Below are positions 23,840 through 31,689 of a stretch of 33,299 bases of DNA, piece after piece. The DNA comes from Candidatus Sulfopaludibacter sp. SbA3. Its GTDB lineage: Bacteria; Acidobacteriota; Terriglobia; Bryobacterales; Bryobacteraceae. The notes below the pieces were generated by a model. It was given only the letters and a program-made list of their open reading frames with translations, had not been told where the DNA came from and did no database searches. The stretch lies in contig CAMAVI010000037.1 of assembly GCA_945861625.1 (NCBI GenBank), forward strand, positions 1 to 33,299. The letters are read 5' to 3'. Each line of letters begins with the position of its first letter. Position 1 is the first letter of the stretch. The position numbers and the translations under genes were made by a program.

Positions 23840-24342
23840 CGAGGAGGGCCGCCGCCCCGCGGACCACGAGGTCCATGTCCAGCCCCGCCCGGACCGCCAG
23901 GTCCACCGGGTCCGCCGCCGCCCGCCAGCATGTTGATCGCGTCTCCAATTTTCGTTTTCTGATCCGCCGTCAAAATGGCGTAAATTTGCGCCGCTTGATT
24001 GGCGCGGATGGTTTCAATTTGGCCCTGCGTCGCCGACAATGCCGTCACCGCGGCTGGAACGCCGCTATTCGCCTTGATCGCGTCCACGACGGCTTCGCGC
24101 TGCGTCTTCAAGGTGTCGCGCAACGTCGACAGATTATTGATGTCGGCGCTGAGAATATTGGTGACCTGGGATTGCTGATCCGTGGTGAGCGTCAAAAAAT
24201 GGCCCATCCTCTTCACGTGTTTTTCGATCATCTCCTGCGGCGTCGGAGGAAACCCATCTTCGGCTTGAAAACGCGTCCGGGGAGGCTGCGCCAATAGAGA
24301 CGTGGCCATGGTGACGGCCATCACAACTAGTCGTAACTTCAT
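23836..24342 (-). CDS. exported Spy/CpxP-like protein with Gly-Pro-rich tail
   Basis: 168 residues from the ATG at 24342; the longer frame to 24420 lacks support. Signal peptide MKLRLVVMAVTMATSLLA. The mature protein is helical and contains two LTxxQ-type motifs: 'FLTLTTDQQSQVTNIL' and 'IYAILTADQKTKIGDAIN'. This is the mark of Spy/CpxP periplasmic chaperone-like proteins. The last about 30 residues are a Gly/Pro/Arg-rich tail ('GGGGPGGPGGPGGAGHG') not found in E. coli Spy. It is downstream of the broken ligD fragment by 52 bp on the same strand. Confidence 0.75.
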   Translation of the reverse strand: MKLRLVVMAVTMATSLLAQPPRTRFQAEDGFPPTPQEMIEKHVKRMGHFLTLTTDQQSQVTNILSADINNLSTLRDTLKTQREAVVDAIKANSGVPAAVTALSATQGQIETIRANQAAQIYAILTADQKTKIGDAINMLAGGGGPGGPGGPGGAGHGPRGPRGGGPPR

Positions 24343-24394
24343 ATTCGTTTGTAGAACTCCTTCACCTCTATAGACGCTAGGATACCCCGGAAGT

Positions 24395-24820
24395 TTACAC
24401 CTTGCCCGCCAGTTTCTCAATCGCTCCCTCCAGGCACTGGGGCCGCTTCAGGACGCCGGCGAACAGGTCCCCCACACGGTCGAAGCGGGCCAGGGCGCTT
24501 CCCAGATGAAACTGCTCCGGACGCAGGCGGGGCGTGACCTCGCTCCAGGCCATCGGCGTGGCCACGAGAGCCCCCGGGTACGCCCGCAACACGTAAGGCG
24601 CGGAAATGGTCTTGCCCTCCGCAATCTGCTGCCAATCAAAGTAAACTTTCCCATTTTCCCGTCGCGAGACGGCCCGCGGAGCCGTGAACAGATCCGGACG
24701 CTCAGCCGCTCCCAGGGTCGCGAGCGCCTCCGCGAAAGCCCGCACTTGCGCATAAGTATAGACAGGTTCGAGCGGCACGAAGATGTGCATGCCATCGCCG
24801 CCGGTGGTCTTGGGAAAACT
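24395..24820 (-). pseudogene. ligD: C-terminal fragment of LigD polymerase (NHEJ) domain
   Basis: About 141 residues remain in frame to the TAG-type end at 24395. The stretch starts 'SFPKTTGGDGMHIFVPL' (motif II of the LigD archaeo-eukaryotic-primase polymerase, with the conserved His) and continues 'KVYFDWQQIAEG' (motif III Asp), 'APYVLRAYPGALVATPM' and a family-typical end. Motif I (the DxD carboxylates) and everything N-terminal are absent. Upstream of 24820 the same frame runs into antisense of the ku fragment, not LigD. It therefore cannot be an active polymerase. Read with the ku remnant, this is the left half of a deletion scar. Confidence 0.85.
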
Positions 24821-25187
24821 TCTGCGCCCCGGCCAGAAGGGCATCGTCCTCCACACCATGTTCTTTAGCAATGAAGTGCGCAAGACCGACGAGTTCCACG
24901 CCGATCTCAGCCTGGTGAAAGAAAAAGAACTCGCGCTTGCCGAAAGTCTGATCGAGGCGCTGGCCACCGCCTTCGAGCCCGAAAAATACAAAGACGAATA
25001 CCGCGAAAACTTGCTGCGCAGGATCGAGGCCAAGAAAGCGGGCGATGTGGTGGTGGCGACGCCAGAACCGCATCACGAAAAAGTGGTCGACATCATGGAG
25101 GCCCTCAAGGCCAGTCTCGCTGTCGCGCGGAAGCCGGCGGCGTCGGCAACTTCAACAAAACCCGTCAAGCGCAAGGCATGGGGCTAG
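24819..25187 (+). pseudogene. ku: C-terminal fragment of Ku (NHEJ end-binding protein)
   Basis: About 122 residues in frame from 24819: 'LLRPGQKGIVLHTMFFSNEVR' region (quoted as landmark), then 'LVKEKELALAESLIEALATAF', 'EPEKYKDEYRENLLRRIEAK' and a Lys/Ala-rich tail ending 'KPVKRKAWG'. This is the C-terminal arm and tail of bacterial Ku. The N-terminal alpha/beta and the beta-barrel core that encircle DNA (about 150 residues) are missing. Left of 24819 the frame is antisense of ligD. A start at 24783 would give a chimeric product that should not bind DNA ends. Confidence 0.85.
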
Positions 25188-25215
25188 AAAGCAGCGCACG
25201 CACTCGTGGGTGCCC

Positions 25216-25235
25216 CGTCGCGGCCCTTCGCGACG
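25216..25235. terminator. hairpin between the ku remnant and the cupin gene
   Basis: CGTCGCG (25216-25222) pairs with CGCGACG (25229-25235) around a six-base loop. It sits between the two convergent stop codons (25187 and 25247) and could act on both strands. There is no T-tract, so it may be only a weak terminator. Confidence 0.4.
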
Positions 25236-25246
25236 CGCGTGCCGGC

Positions 25247-25753
25247 CTATTCGAAAAGTTCCACGTTAAAAGCGACCCACGGCTTGGCAGGAATGTCCTT
25301 GAACCAGTGCATGACCCCGGCCGGAATCACGATAATGCTGCCTTTATCCAACTTAAAGGTTTGACCGCCTTCGACGGTCTGGCCAACATATTTCGAGGCC
25401 TGTCCGGCTTCGACCACCGGTCCCGCAGTCTTACCGCCCGTCACCATGGTGGCGGTTCCTTCCAGCACATAGAAGATATGGGACTTGGCCTTGTGGATTT
25501 CAGGATCCTGGCTGCGCTCCTTACGGCGCGTAGTCACTTTGTAGGTTCCGCCCTTGAACTTGGATTCCAGAATCTCTCCCAGTAGCCCGTTCGTACTGGT
25601 GTTCGGAGCCTTCGGATCGATCCCGTAAGAGTTCTTCACCTGATCGGCGCTGTAGAAGTACACCTTCTTGTCCACCGCTTTATCCAAAGCGCTCACGGGC
25701 AGCAGCGCTACCGACAACAACATCACTCCCGCTACTTTCGCCATCACTCGCAT
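25247..25753 (-). CDS. exported cupin-domain protein
   Basis: 168 residues from the ATG at 25753, which follows GGGGAGG at 10-bp spacing. Signal peptide MRVMAKVAGVMLLSVALLPVSA. The double-stranded beta-helix carries 'PEIHKAKSHIFYVLEGTATMV' (two His) and 'SIIVIPAGVMHWFKDI' (third His), as in a metal-binding cupin. It might be a periplasmic oxygenase or isomerase or a binding protein; substrate unknown. The last gene of the exported four-gene set, 72 bp after the secreted conserved protein. Confidence 0.85.
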   Translation of the reverse strand: MRVMAKVAGVMLLSVALLPVSALDKAVDKKVYFYSADQVKNSYGIDPKAPNTSTNGLLGEILESKFKGGTYKVTTRRKERSQDPEIHKAKSHIFYVLEGTATMVTGGKTAGPVVEAGQASKYVGQTVEGGQTFKLDKGSIIVIPAGVMHWFKDIPAKPWVAFNVELFE

Positions 25754-25825
25754 TGCGCAGTTTCCTCCCCTTTTTACTCGATTCCGGGCTCTCGTACTCT
25801 CCGGCTTCACTATTTACCGTCTCCC

Positions 25826-26599
25826 TTACTTGCCGACCATGTGCTGCGTGTCCTTCTCGTTCTCGCAGAACCAGTCGAGCAGGTCGGTGTCGGGCATATA
25901 GGCCCACGGGATCTTAACGGTCCACGGCTTCGTATAAGTCTTGGGATCGTCGATCGTGATCTCCACTTGCATGTGTCCGAAGTCCGGCCGCCGGAAGCGC
26001 TCGATCACATGCAGCACATCGCTGTGCGGGTGGCCTCCGTCGTCGAGCCACGTCTTTTCATGGAGACCAACGGTGTCCACCACGAGTGTGTCACCCTCCC
26101 ACTTGCCCGCCGAGTAGCCGAACCACGCCGGATCGCGCTTCTCCGGCAGCGCCCGCCCATCGGTGAAAATCTGGCGGAACGTGTGATAGCTCTCAAACAT
26201 GAGAATCATCAGGTCCGGCGATTGCACCACCTTCTTGGGGTTGTGGTGCGCATCGAAATCCGTCACGCTATGCGGCAGGCAGGTTCCCGACGGCCGGTCT
26301 TTTCCGTGGTTCTCCACGCGCTCCTTGTAGACCGCCGCCGCCCACGGCAGCATGGGCACCTCGACTCCGTCGGCCGCCAGGTTCTCCAGATATTTCGTGC
26401 TGAACCCGGGAGCGCTCCAGATCCCCGAGAAATCGGGCTTGCCGTTGGCCATCCGCGGCGTGGACCCCGCCAAATTCACCTTCCCGTCCTTGTTGCGCGG
26501 AGCGCCCTTGGTGGGCTGGTCATACCACTGCGCCGCCACTGGCAAGGCGCGGAACACCAGCGCGGAAGTTAAAGCAATAACATGTACGCAGCGGCGCAT
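25826..26599 (-). CDS. secreted conserved protein of an Acidobacteria-expanded family
   Basis: 257 residues with signal peptide (MRRCVHVIALTSALVFRALPVAAQ). The segments 'NGKPDFSGIWSAPG', 'FTDGRALPEKRDPAWFGYSAGKWEGDTLVVDTVGL', 'GHPHSDVLHVIERFRRPDFGHM' and 'TIDDPKTYTKPWTV' are, from memory, very common in Acidobacteriota genomes as a large paralogous secreted family next to PQQ enzymes. I know of no assigned biochemical function. It starts 26 bp after the PQQ dehydrogenase stop and is likely co-transcribed. Confidence 0.75.
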   Translation of the reverse strand: MRRCVHVIALTSALVFRALPVAAQWYDQPTKGAPRNKDGKVNLAGSTPRMANGKPDFSGIWSAPGFSTKYLENLAADGVEVPMLPWAAAVYKERVENHGKDRPSGTCLPHSVTDFDAHHNPKKVVQSPDLMILMFESYHTFRQIFTDGRALPEKRDPAWFGYSAGKWEGDTLVVDTVGLHEKTWLDDGGHPHSDVLHVIERFRRPDFGHMQVEITIDDPKTYTKPWTVKIPWAYMPDTDLLDWFCENEKDTQHMVGK

Positions 26600-26625
26600 A
26601 GATTTTCCTCAGTGTGATCTATCGC

Positions 26626-28398
26626 CTACTTCGGCAGCGCGAACACGTAGATGGCATTGTTACCGCTGACGCTGTCCGCTTCGGGCGTAAGGCTCAAGCC
26701 TGTATTGGCGATCGGGCCGCCACCGGCGGCGACTGCGATGTATTGGCGGCCATTGATGGAATACGCCACGGCGGCTCCGACGACCTGCGAAGGCAGCCGC
26801 GTCTCCCATACGACCTGACCCTTATCGGCGTCCAGCGCGCGCAGATAACGGTCGATCCCGCCGTTGAACAGCAGCCCGCTTCCCGTGGCCAGGACCGGAG
26901 AATAGTTGGTCACACGCGTCTCCCAGGTCCATAGCGTCTTGCCGGTCTCCACCGAAATCGCGTCGATACGCCCGACCTTATCCTTGCCGGGCGGGAATTT
27001 AGCGACGTTATTTGTGTTGTAGGCGTACTGCGGCGAGACGTTGCGGTCCGTGCGCGCCGTCGTGTCTATACACAGATTCGATAACGGAATGTACATCACG
27101 TTTGTTTTCGGGCTGTACGCGCCTTGCGGCCAGTCGCGGCCTCCGTTGTAAGTCGGGCAAATGCTATAGGTCTTGTTGACCTCCTTGAGCACCACGTCCT
27201 CGTTTACCGTGACCAGTCCCTTCTGGTCGATCTTCGCAACCAGGTTCTGCTGCGTGGTCGCCTTGGCCCACAGGAACTCGCCGGTGGCGGCGTCGAAGCT
27301 CCAGGCGATTCCGGTCTTGCACGGCACGCCGGTCAGCGTCTTGCGCGGCCCGCGGCGCGCGTTCGGGTTCATCGCAAGAAAATCGGTGGCGCTGGGATTC
27401 ACCGGCGTGTTGATGATCATCATTTCGAACGTGCATTCCTGATCCCAGTTATCGCGCGGCAGTACCTGGTGCTTCCAGACCACTTGGCCGGTCTTGGGCC
27501 GCACCGCGAAGCGCGTGTTGGTGCCGGCCATCGTCGCGCCGGGCATCCCGCGCTGGGCCTCGGAGGCGGGTCCGACGCCGGTCGAGCCGTAGTACACCAT
27601 GTCGAGTTCGGGATCGTAGGTAATCTGGCCCCACACGCCGGTCATCCAGCGCTTCTCGTACGGAGACCCGGCCCATGTCTCATCGCCGGGTTGGCCGGGG
27701 CGCGGAATCATCTCATTGCGCCACAGCTCGCGGCCGGTCTTGGCGTCGTGGCCGGTGACATAGCAGGCCTCGGCCGAATACTGGCATGTGCTGCCCGCGA
27801 TGACGACACCGCTCGCAACAATGGGTCCCGTGGAATTACTGACCAGCGGGGCGCCGCCGCGATTCGTTTTCCACGCCACCTCGCCGGTGCGTGCGTCGAG
27901 CGAAACCAGCTGATTGTCCCAGCTCACCATATATACGCGGTCATCGAAGAGCGCGATGCTGCGCTTGCGCTGGCCCAGAGCGTTGCGGAAGCCAGTGACC
28001 TCCGGCGCCTGGTGCCGGTATTCCCAGATGAGGTCTCCGGTGGCCGCGTCGATCGCCTGCACCGTGTCGCCCGGATGCCCGATATACATCACGCCGTTGT
28101 AAACCAGCGGAGTGGACTCGTTGGTGCCGGCGTCCATGCTGCGCGACCAGACCAGTTGCAGATTCTTGACGTTGGTCTTGTTGATCTGGTCGAGTGCGCT
28201 GTAACCCCAAGCCTGATAATTGCCGCGATGGATGACCCAGTCGGAAGGCTTGGGGGCCTTAATGGCCTGTTCGGTCAATGGAATGAAGTTCCGCACCACG
28301 CCCGGCGGCCTCGTCGCGGGCGTCTGAGCTTGACTCATCATGGCCAGGCCGCCGAGCAGCGCGGTCATTCGGAAAACTTTCTTCATCGGTTGTCTCAT
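26626..28398 (-). CDS. exported PQQ-dependent dehydrogenase (quinoprotein alcohol/aldehyde type)
   Basis: 590 residues from the ATG at 28398 (GGGAG at 6-bp spacing). Signal peptide ends near 'MSQAQTPA'. Eight-bladed quinoprotein propeller with repeated 'DAATGDLIWEYRH', 'DARTGEVAWKT', 'DAKTGRELWRN', 'RPKTGQVVWKH', 'SVETGKTLWTWE' tryptophan-docking motifs. 'PGQPGDETWAG' and 'VLPRDNWDQECTFE' correspond to PQQ-site segments; the second holds the expected catalytic Asp. No C-terminal cytochrome c domain, so an external electron acceptor is needed and is not in the window. No pqq biosynthesis genes are seen here. Substrate unknown. 74 bp after the VOC gene and 26 bp before the secreted conserved protein. 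Confidence 0.88.
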   Translation of the reverse strand: MRQPMKKVFRMTALLGGLAMMSQAQTPATRPPGVVRNFIPLTEQAIKAPKPSDWVIHRGNYQAWGYSALDQINKTNVKNLQLVWSRSMDAGTNESTPLVYNGVMYIGHPGDTVQAIDAATGDLIWEYRHQAPEVTGFRNALGQRKRSIALFDDRVYMVSWDNQLVSLDARTGEVAWKTNRGGAPLVSNSTGPIVASGVVIAGSTCQYSAEACYVTGHDAKTGRELWRNEMIPRPGQPGDETWAGSPYEKRWMTGVWGQITYDPELDMVYYGSTGVGPASEAQRGMPGATMAGTNTRFAVRPKTGQVVWKHQVLPRDNWDQECTFEMMIINTPVNPSATDFLAMNPNARRGPRKTLTGVPCKTGIAWSFDAATGEFLWAKATTQQNLVAKIDQKGLVTVNEDVVLKEVNKTYSICPTYNGGRDWPQGAYSPKTNVMYIPLSNLCIDTTARTDRNVSPQYAYNTNNVAKFPPGKDKVGRIDAISVETGKTLWTWETRVTNYSPVLATGSGLLFNGGIDRYLRALDADKGQVVWETRLPSQVVGAAVAYSINGRQYIAVAAGGGPIANTGLSLTPEADSVSGNNAIYVFALPK

Positions 28399-28472
28399 GG
28401 CAATCTCCCTTGGGTTTTCATGCCAGCCGCGGGAAACCCGAAGTCCGTTCCCGCGGCCGACTTTAGGTCTCG

Positions 28473-29285
28473 CTAGTTACGCGCCTGCGCCGTCATGGGA
28501 GCGCGCTGGACGATCTCAATGCGTGTGCCCCAGGCATCGGTGATATAGGTGACGGTATTGCCGCCCTGAGCGGCGCGCGGCGCCTCGTCGAGTTTGATCC
28601 CTTCCGCTTGAATCTTCTTCACGAAGACCGTGAGATCCTTCACGTCGAAACCGATATGGTCGAGCACGCGCCCCAACGTGGGAGCCTGCTTGCTGTCGGC
28701 CTTGGCGAAGCGGATCTGCACGCCGGGGATATCCACCACCGGTGCGTTGTTGCGCATGCCAATCTTGCCGCCGAAGGTCTTCGCATACCAGGCCTGCGCC
28801 TTGGGAATTTCCGCCTCCGCCACGGCGATATGGACATGCTCATTGCGGATCGCCATGCCTTGCGCCTTGTCTTGCAGGATTTCCATGCGCAAGCCGTCCG
28901 GTGTTTCCACAAAAGCCTGGTCCAGCCGGCCCTTGCCGCCCGGCAGCACTTTCACGCCCGCCGCTTTCCATTCCGCCACGCGCTTTTGCACATCGTCAAC
29001 GATGAAGCCGACATGGTTCACCACCGAGCCCTGGCTGCCGCCGTCCCCGGCCTTCCCGCTCCTGGCGGATAGGTTGACGTAAACCCCGGGGAACATGACC
29101 TGCCCGGTGCTGAGCAGCTTGCCGCCCATGCCCACAAAGATTTTCTTGTTCGCTTCCACGTCTTTCGACGCCAGATGCAAGTGACCCATGGTCACTCCGG
29201 CGGCGTTGAACGCAGCCGGCTGCGCAACCGCGATACCCGCCGTCAGCGCCGAAGCCACCAATAAAGCTACGAAATGTTTTCTCAC
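28473..29285 (-). CDS. exported double-domain VOC (glyoxalase-fold) protein
   Basis: 270 residues with a signal peptide (MRKHFVALLVASALTAGIAVAQ). GTG start at 29285 is backed by GGGAGG at 5-bp spacing. Two VOC repeats: about 30-140 ('MGHLHLASKDVEANKKIFV', 'VNHVGFIVDDV', 'DGLRMEILQDK') and about 148-262 ('NEHVHIAVAEAEIPKAQAWY', 'LDHIGFDVKDL', 'WGTRIEIVQR'). The His/Glu residues of the VOC metal site are present in both. Exported VOC proteins are unusual because most glyoxalase/dioxygenase relatives are cytoplasmic. First gene of the exported four-gene set. Confidence 0.87.
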   Translation of the reverse strand: MRKHFVALLVASALTAGIAVAQPAAFNAAGVTMGHLHLASKDVEANKKIFVGMGGKLLSTGQVMFPGVYVNLSARSGKAGDGGSQGSVVNHVGFIVDDVQKRVAEWKAAGVKVLPGGKGRLDQAFVETPDGLRMEILQDKAQGMAIRNEHVHIAVAEAEIPKAQAWYAKTFGGKIGMRNNAPVVDIPGVQIRFAKADSKQAPTLGRVLDHIGFDVKDLTVFVKKIQAEGIKLDEAPRAAQGGNTVTYITDAWGTRIEIVQRAPMTAQARN

Positions 29286-29596
29286 GGATGCCTCCCTATT
29301 GGGCTGGATTCAAAGCGCGTCCGGCCCGCAACTAAAATATCACGTGCGTAACCCGAGAGGGACCGCTGTCCGCTGCGCGGCAGGCGAAGCATTTGGATTC
29401 GATGGAGGACTAAGCCGTCCAAGTGGTTGCGTTCATGCGCCAACGGTAGGCCACGTCGAACACATGACACGGAAAGTCGATCGCCATGGTGACGTTATCG
29501 GGAAGTCGTTTCCAGGTTCGCCGTAATTCAGGCTCAGCCGCGAGGATCGCTCTACGCTGCGCGACAAGGCGCGACCTGCGTCTGATACCGTGAGTC
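29286..29596. other. 311-bp intergenic region upstream of the VOC operon
   Basis: Holds the upstream control region of the leftward VOC operon and of the rightward DUF5063 gene. I see no clear promoter; a minus-strand AT-rich patch near 29330-29342 (TGATATTTTAG) could be a -10. One small minus-strand frame is listed separately. Confidence 0.4.
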
Positions 29597-29598
29597 AT
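29410..29598 (-). CDS. possible small protein, 62 aa
   Basis: The C-terminal half reads like real protein ('LRRTWKRLPDNVTMAIDF' and 'HVFDVAYRWRMNATTW'). ATG at 29598 overlaps the ATG of the divergent DUF5063 gene (CATG at 29596-29599). It has no known family, and the ribosome binding site is unclear. It may be a remnant of a longer gene. Confidence 0.3.
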   Translation of the reverse strand: MTHGIRRRSRLVAQRRAILAAEPELRRTWKRLPDNVTMAIDFPCHVFDVAYRWRMNATTWTA

Positions 29599-30124
29599 GA
29601 ATGATCCGACAAGCTTGTTTACTGCGCAAGCCAGCGATTACTGCTCGTTGATCGAAGACGGCCCGGCCCCCAATTCTTGGATATTTGCTCAAGCGTGCTT
29701 GATGCAGTTGCTTCTCCTGTATCAACTGGCATTGCAGCTGCCTGAAGCAGGGCCCGCGAGTGATGACTTGCTTCCGCGCATCGAGCACGAGGCCTGGAAT
29801 TTGGTCCGGGAGAACATTGCGAAAAGGCTAGCGCGGGACTACTATTGGGCAGTGTTTGAACCTCTGGAGCAGGAGTTGCCTGACGCGCTTGTTGGGTCAC
29901 TCTCTGATGATCTCGCTGATATTTGGCGAGACCTCAAACCCGGACTAGCCCTGATAGACATTGGAACGAAAAATTCGCCGAACGACATTGTTTGGGAGTG
30001 GCGCCTTTCCTTTGAGACACATTGGGGAACTCACGCTGTCGGTGCTATATCCGCCCTGCACGCTCTCTGCTTTGGTAGTTATGCGGACGTAAGCCGACCT
30101 ACGCTTGCGCCTCCTGGCCGGTAG
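29597..30124 (+). CDS. DUF5063 domain protein
   Basis: 175 residues, cytoplasmic. The C-terminal block 'DIVWEWRLSFETHWGTHAVGAISALHAL' is the hallmark of DUF5063, and the helical N-terminal part ('CSLIEDGPAPNSWIFAQACLMQLLLLYQLAL') fits the family. Function unknown. ATG at 29597 shares the CATG with a divergent small frame. First gene of the accessory patch that runs to the IS element; no operon link to the next gene (over 240 bp away). Confidence 0.8.
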   Translation: MNDPTSLFTAQASDYCSLIEDGPAPNSWIFAQACLMQLLLLYQLALQLPEAGPASDDLLPRIEHEAWNLVRENIAKRLARDYYWAVFEPLEQELPDALVGSLSDDLADIWRDLKPGLALIDIGTKNSPNDIVWEWRLSFETHWGTHAVGAISALHALCFGSYADVSRPTLAPPGR

Positions 30125-30218
30125 GCGCTTGTTTCCGGAAGATGCGCCGTAGTCCAGAGCTCTCCCTTCTGTGAAGCGTCGGTAGCGCTGGCGTCCAGAT
30201 AGATCTACCCTAACGCCA

Positions 30219-30291
30219 ATTGCGACCGCGATCTCCGGCTCGTGGCGACCGGTAGTACGGGCCTCCGCCGGGTTCCAGTCGCAATCGCGAC
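30219..30291. repeat. short inverted repeats in the DUF5063-HEPN gap
   Basis: ATTGCGAC (30219-30226) and GTCGCAAT (30278-30285) are an 8-bp inverted repeat. The second arm itself forms a small hairpin GTCGC-AATC-GCGAC (30278-30291). The surrounding 246 bp (30125-30370) hold no convincing gene; this could be promoter structure or decay. Confidence 0.35.
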
Positions 30292-30370
30292 TAAACATGG
30301 GTTGGCGCTATGGAGCATCTCGGGACCCTTTGCCCAGTCCTGGTCCCGCAGACTCTGGCAGTATGGGTTC

Positions 30371-31406
30371 GTGACGGAACTTCTCTCCAATCTAGATCCA
30401 AGGGCCTATCGCGCACGCTTGCGCTTTCGGATTCAGAAGAAACTCAATATCGACGACGCCAAGCGGACACTCGCAATTGCTGGCCGCGATGTTGTACTCT
30501 CCGGCCCCGAAGACTCAAAGCCGATCAAAGAGTGTGAATGGCTCGTCCTGAACACTCGAGGGTTTTCTTCGGAAGGGGAGGCTCGCGATTTCGGGCACAA
30601 GCTGCGCGTCGCGCTCGAAGTATCCTCGGGTCGCCAATCGTCTCGGGGTTGATCCCGGGCGTGACCTTTCAACGTCCGGCATCAGCCAGAGCGTCCGCGA
30701 AGCAGTGAAGAACCAACATGGAATCGCCCTGCGAGACAATGTACACGGCCTCGATGTGTTCGTGGACGATCCAAATACGAAAATTGTGACCATCGAGGGC
30801 CGTGGTTCGGTACTGGCGAGCGCAAATGACTTCCTGGCCGGGCTTGCCGAACTCCATGCCACGGCCGTAACTATGCCGCAGCGAGCGGCCGATGTCGTCC
30901 TGCTCTTGAATTTTGCACTGATGCGGCCCGAACCCGTGGCGCAGATCATTTTCGCCGTGTCGGCCGTCGAAATGCTCGGACAGGGCGAGACCTGGTCCGA
31001 GGATCAGAAGCGCGTGGTACGCGACCTAGCAAATGCGGCAGTGCAGTCGTCGATCGGCACAGAGGAGGAACGCCGTGAAGTGTCCGATGCGGTACTCAAG
31101 AGTCTGCATCGCCTTTCGCTCCGCCAAGGCGTGTTTCGGCTGCTTGATCGGCTAGGCCTCGCTCACCTGAAGAAGCCTTGGGACGCGCTCTACGATGAGC
31201 GCAGCACGCTCGTACACGGTCTCGCGCCGAAGCCCGGTATGGACTACAGCGACCTTGCGCGGCGCACCGTGAACTTGTGCGGTCAGATTCTGCTGAAGGC
31301 TGTAGCCGCGGAACTGCCGGGCGCGGACAAGCACGCGAGCAAGATGTATCCGATCGAAGGCTCGACGCCGATGGATGGGAATGGACGTTCCTCACCCGTC
31401 CTTTAA
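30371..31406 (+). pseudogene. frameshifted HEPN-domain (Apea-like) protein
   Basis: Two overlapping frames together make one protein of about 344 residues. Frame A (from a GTG near 30371, uncertain) reads 'LRFRIQKKLNIDDAKRTLAI...GHKLRVALEVSS' and stops at 30652. Frame B reads on as 'RVANRLGVDPGRDLSTSG', 'NQHGIALRDNVHGLDVFVDD' and continues to 31406. The switch is a +1 shift in the CCTCGGGTCGCC stretch (30624-30635). The C-terminal part has the HEPN ribonuclease-type motif RxxxxH in 'YDERSTLVHGLAP' and a helical bundle 'PEPVAQIIFAVSAVEML'. HEPN proteins are often toxins or defence RNases. The shift could be mutation, sequencing error or, less likely, programmed. Confidence 0.65.
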
Positions 31407-31689
31407 CATGCTAGGAAGAGAAGAGGGACCCTCCCGACTGGGCATCGAAATCCTACCGAACTTGAGCGGTTCAGTAAGGAAACGAGCGTCAACCGAAATT
31501 AGATCGCGATTAACGGCATGCTCAACCGCGATCCTACCAGCGGCCAATTCTCTGGTACGGCGGAGGTCCTGGTTCTAGTTTACGGTTGCTATCGCGACTT
31601 CACGGGTTCTATTCATCCACGCCGATTGTAGCGACTGACTGATCCCATGGTGGTTCTTCCGGATTATCCTGTTCTAAACTTGAGTAGAC
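31407..31689. other. 283-bp gap between the HEPN-like and SDH-like genes
   Basis: No convincing gene. It contains an inverted repeat: GATCGCG (31502-31508) and CGCGATC (31527-31533) around an 18-bp loop. Confidence 0.4.

Noticed and set aside
24783-25187. Treating the ku remnant as an intact small gene starting at 24783
   Set aside because: The first 12 residues are antisense of ligD and the DNA-encircling core of Ku is absent.
27124-28476. 450-codon plus-strand frame opposite the PQQ dehydrogenase
   Set aside because: Antisense shadow of a protein with clear quinoprotein repeats.
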